Assembly (NCBI RefSeq): GCF_019879105.1
Contig: NZ_CP082249.1
Coordinates: forward strand, 1,426,001-1,490,000
Direction: 5' to 3'
Length of the DNA stretch: 64,000 nucleotides
Origin: Natrinema sp. SYSU A 869
Lineage (GTDB): Archaea; Halobacteriota; Halobacteria; Halobacteriales; Natrialbaceae
This document shows, piece by piece, positions 62,160 to 64,000 of this stretch. Every line of letters starts with the position of its first letter. Position 1 is the first letter of the stretch. The notes below the pieces were generated by a model. The model did not search any database. It was not told the origin of the DNA and saw nothing but the letters and a program-made list of their open reading frames with translations. Both the position numbers and the translations under genes were made by a program.

Positions 62160-62375
62160 TCATAACAGCAGCGCGACCACCGCGAGGATGATGAAGATCA
62201 GGACGAAGATCCGTGCGATCTCCATCGAGATCCCGGCGACGCCGCGGGCACCGACGGCTGCGGCGACGATTGCGAGGACGAAGAAGATGATCGCCCAGTA
62301 CAGGAACCCACCGCCGCCCATCTGCAGCGGAGTTGCGAACGCGAACATAGCAACGGCTCCCACGACGAGCCACAT
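62160..62375 (-). CDS. DUF1328-family small membrane protein
   Basis: A 71-aa protein with an N-terminal hydrophobic segment, the DUF1328 core LYWAIIFFVLAIVAAAVGAR, and IARIFVLIFIILAVVALLL. DUF1328 proteins (YtjA type) are small integral membrane proteins of unknown function, often stress-induced. The start at 62375 adds an extra hydrophobic leader compared with the bacterial form, which starts near the LYW motif. Confidence 0.9.
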   Translation of the reverse strand: MWLVVGAVAMFAFATPLQMGGGGFLYWAIIFFVLAIVAAAVGARGVAGISMEIARIFVLIFIILAVVALLL

Positions 62376-62460
62376 AAACCTCGGCGACCGTCCGCGACCG
62401 TTCTCGGTGCTAAGCTGGGGCTACAGGTCTCAGGCCGTGAAATTCACTGCGATGGGATGG

Positions 62461-64000
62461 CTACGCGTCCCCGAAGAAGGCGCGACAGAGTTTCGCCTCG
62501 GCCGTCCGCAGGTGTTCGTGGAACGTCGGCCGCGAGACGCCCATCGACTGGGCGAGTTCCTCGCCGGTCGTTGGCCGGGGCCACTCGAAGTAGCCGCCGA
62601 GATAAGCCCGCTGTAACGCGCCGAGCTGGCGGTCGGTCAGCGCCTCTTCGAGACGAGCGGCGAACTCCTGGCGAGTCTCGCCGTTGCGTTCGCGTTGCTG
62701 GAAGGAGACGACGTCAGTCCCGTCGTACCGGTCCTCGACGGCCTCGACGACCGAGCGGACGTTCGCCGAACGGGGAATCTCGAGGGTGATCCGCGCGCGG
62801 CCGGCCTCGGTTTCGATCGTCTTCGTGCGGGCACCGCGCTCGGAGAGCCACCCGACGAGGTCGATCCCGCCAGTCAGTTCCACGAGACACTCCTCGTCGC
62901 GCTCGACGACGATCCGGCAGTCCACGTCGGCCAGTTCGTCGGCAACGGCGGCGATCTCGTCGGCGCTCGCGCCGGTAACGGTAAACAGCGACGCTGTCTC
63001 GTCGTCAGTGCGGTGGACCGACCGGCGGTACTCGAGTTGACAGTCGGCGTCGGCGGAGAGGGTGACCGGCGCGAGGGCGCGATCGGTCACCGTGAGTTCG
63101 ACGGCGACGACGGCGTCGGTTGCGAGCATGCGGCTGGTCTCGCGGGCGTTGACGCCGCTAGCGATCGCGCGGGCGAGCGCGGAGAGGATCACCGTTTCGC
63201 GGTCGTCGATCGCACGATCCGTCCGTATCGTCACCACGCCGTATTCGATCCCGTTGTACGACAGCGGGAACGCAGCTCGGGTCCGTCCGTCGACGGTATC
63301 GACGGCGGGTTCGGTCGTCGCGAGCGCCTCAGCAGCGGGGTGGTCGGCATCGGTCGCGACGGATTCGTCGTCCGGCCCGTCGCCGGCGCTCGAGCGGCTA
63401 TCGATCATCCCGGTCGCAGGATTGCGCTCGCCGATCCAGACCCCGTCGTAGGCGTCCTCCGCGGCGATCCGCGCACAGACTTCATTCTCGAGTTGCGAGC
63501 GGTCGGTCGAGCCCGCGACGACAGCGGTGACATCGTGAATCAGCCCCTCAACGCGATCGAGGATGTACTCGAGTTCCTCGGTTCGGCGTTCGAGGGCGAG
63601 TTCGGCCTCCTTGCGCGCGGTAATGTCGTTCTGGAAGCCGACGTAGTTGGTCACGCGGCCGTCCCCGTCGCGGACGGGGGCGATAGTCACCTCGTTCCAG
63701 AACTCGGTGCCGTCCTTGCGGTAATTCTTGAGTTCGACGGTGACGGGTCTCTCCTCGTCGATGGCCGCCGCCATCTCGGCGATCGCCGTCTCGTCGGAGT
63801 CCTCGCCCTGCAGGAACCGACAGTTCCGGCCGACGACCTCGTCGTACCCGTAGCCCGTAATTTCCTCGTAGGCCTCGTTGATGTACACCAGCGGGTTGTC
63901 CTCGCGGTCCGGATCGGAGATGGTGACCCCGACGGGGGCCTCCTTGAGCGCGCGGTCTTTCACTATCCGGTCGCTCGCGCCCGATCGCGAGTCGGCCGCG
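62461..64000 (-). CDS. LOV/PAS-GAF-bat regulator, 5' partial
   Basis: The frame extends to the end of the window, so the N-terminus is missing; the GTG at 63963 is an internal candidate start. The visible part has a PAS domain with the LOV photoactive motif GRNCRFLQG (Cys that forms the flavin adduct), ELKNYRKDGTEFWNEVTIAP and YVGFQNDITARKE, then a GAF domain (about 160-300 counted from 63963), the bat sensory domain, and a C-terminal HTH-10 (YFEWPRPTTGEELAQSMGVS). A blue-light-sensing transcription regulator is likely by homology; flavin binding is inferred from the motif. Confidence 0.9.
   Translation of the reverse strand, partial: AADSRSGASDRIVKDRALKEAPVGVTISDPDREDNPLVYINEAYEEITGYGYDEVVGRNCRFLQGEDSDETAIAEMAAAIDEERPVTVELKNYRKDGTEFWNEVTIAPVRDGDGRVTNYVGFQNDITARKEAELALERRTEELEYILDRVEGLIHDVTAVVAGSTDRSQLENEVCARIAAEDAYDGVWIGERNPATGMIDSRSSAGDGPDDESVATDADHPAAEALATTEPAVDTVDGRTRAAFPLSYNGIEYGVVTIRTDRAIDDRETVILSALARAIASGVNARETSRMLATDAVVAVELTVTDRALAPVTLSADADCQLEYRRSVHRTDDETASLFTVTGASADEIAAVADELADVDCRIVVERDEECLVELTGGIDLVGWLSERGARTKTIETEAGRARITLEIPRSANVRSVVEAVEDRYDGTDVVSFQQRERNGETRQEFAARLEEALTDRQLGALQRAYLGGYFEWPRPTTGEELAQSMGVSRPTFHEHLRTAEAKLCRAFFGDA

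Noticed and set aside
1-64000. tRNA and rRNA genes
   Set aside because: No cloverleaf with TTCRA-type T-arm and no rRNA core sequences were recognised by eye; a tRNAscan-SE run would be decisive.

Overview
The window is chromosomal DNA from a halophilic archaeon of the class Halobacteria, most likely Natrialbales-like (Natrinema/Haloterrigena type). The evidence is the high GC content, the very acidic proteomes of almost every gene, and a gene set typical of the class: CetZ, HalOD1 domains, bat-type HTH regulators, SAMP1, archaeosine genes, a PGF-CTERM protein and Orc1/Cdc6. Genus assignment is inference from gene content and codon style. No rRNA, tRNA, CRISPR array or intact insertion sequence was seen.

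Layout. 1-9.8 kb: the 3' part of a metY-type sulfhydrylase, small conserved haloarchaeal genes, a 600-base hairpin-rich spacer, TrkA flanked by two stand-alone Lrp/AsnC ligand-binding (RAM) proteins, tmk, an NDUFA9-like reductase, the tubulin-like cetZ, then cofC and cofG for coenzyme F420. 10-19 kb: a frameshifted FAD monooxygenase with a FilR1-like regulator, small proteins, a candidate structured RNA, a deaminase, an SDR, a cyclase-family hydrolase, a bat-type regulator and cofH. 19-31 kb: a pore-domain channel, purine genes (purC, purU, purS, purQ), a broken unknown gene, small zinc and HalOD1 proteins, and a large multi-PAS/GAF histidine kinase. 31-42.5 kb: the archaeosine tRNA-modification set (raSEA, tgtA, arcS) interspersed with secreted proteins: a PKD protein with a frameshift in its Tat signal, a sequon-saturated acidic repeat protein and a PGF-CTERM protein. 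42.5-51 kb: zinc-finger micro-proteins, a DUF308 membrane protein, a DtxR-type regulator with a clear operator, a Dps ferritin, and a three-gene two-component operon whose kinase carries a frameshift. 51-64 kb: a VOC dioxygenase-like protein, orc1/cdc6 next to 1.25 kb with no convincing gene, a GNAT, SAMP1, azlCD, small genes, an aldehyde ferredoxin oxidoreductase, a DUF1328 membrane protein and a LOV-bat photosensor cut by the window end.

How the parts fit: cofC, cofG and cofH give three dedicated F420 steps. purC, purS, purQ and purU belong to purine and one-carbon metabolism. tgtA, arcS and raSEA together cover preQ0 insertion into tRNA and its conversion to archaeosine. DtxR and Dps form an iron-response pair. 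The HK-RR-RR/GAF/bat operon is a signalling unit. Four genes carry apparent single-base frameshifts or an in-frame stop. Two of the events lie in short homopolymer runs, so either local pseudogenisation or residual sequence error must be considered. The most unusual non-coding items are the hairpin array at 2438-3036, the cruciform at 4202-4283 and the promoter-linked structured RNA candidate at 13441-13565.
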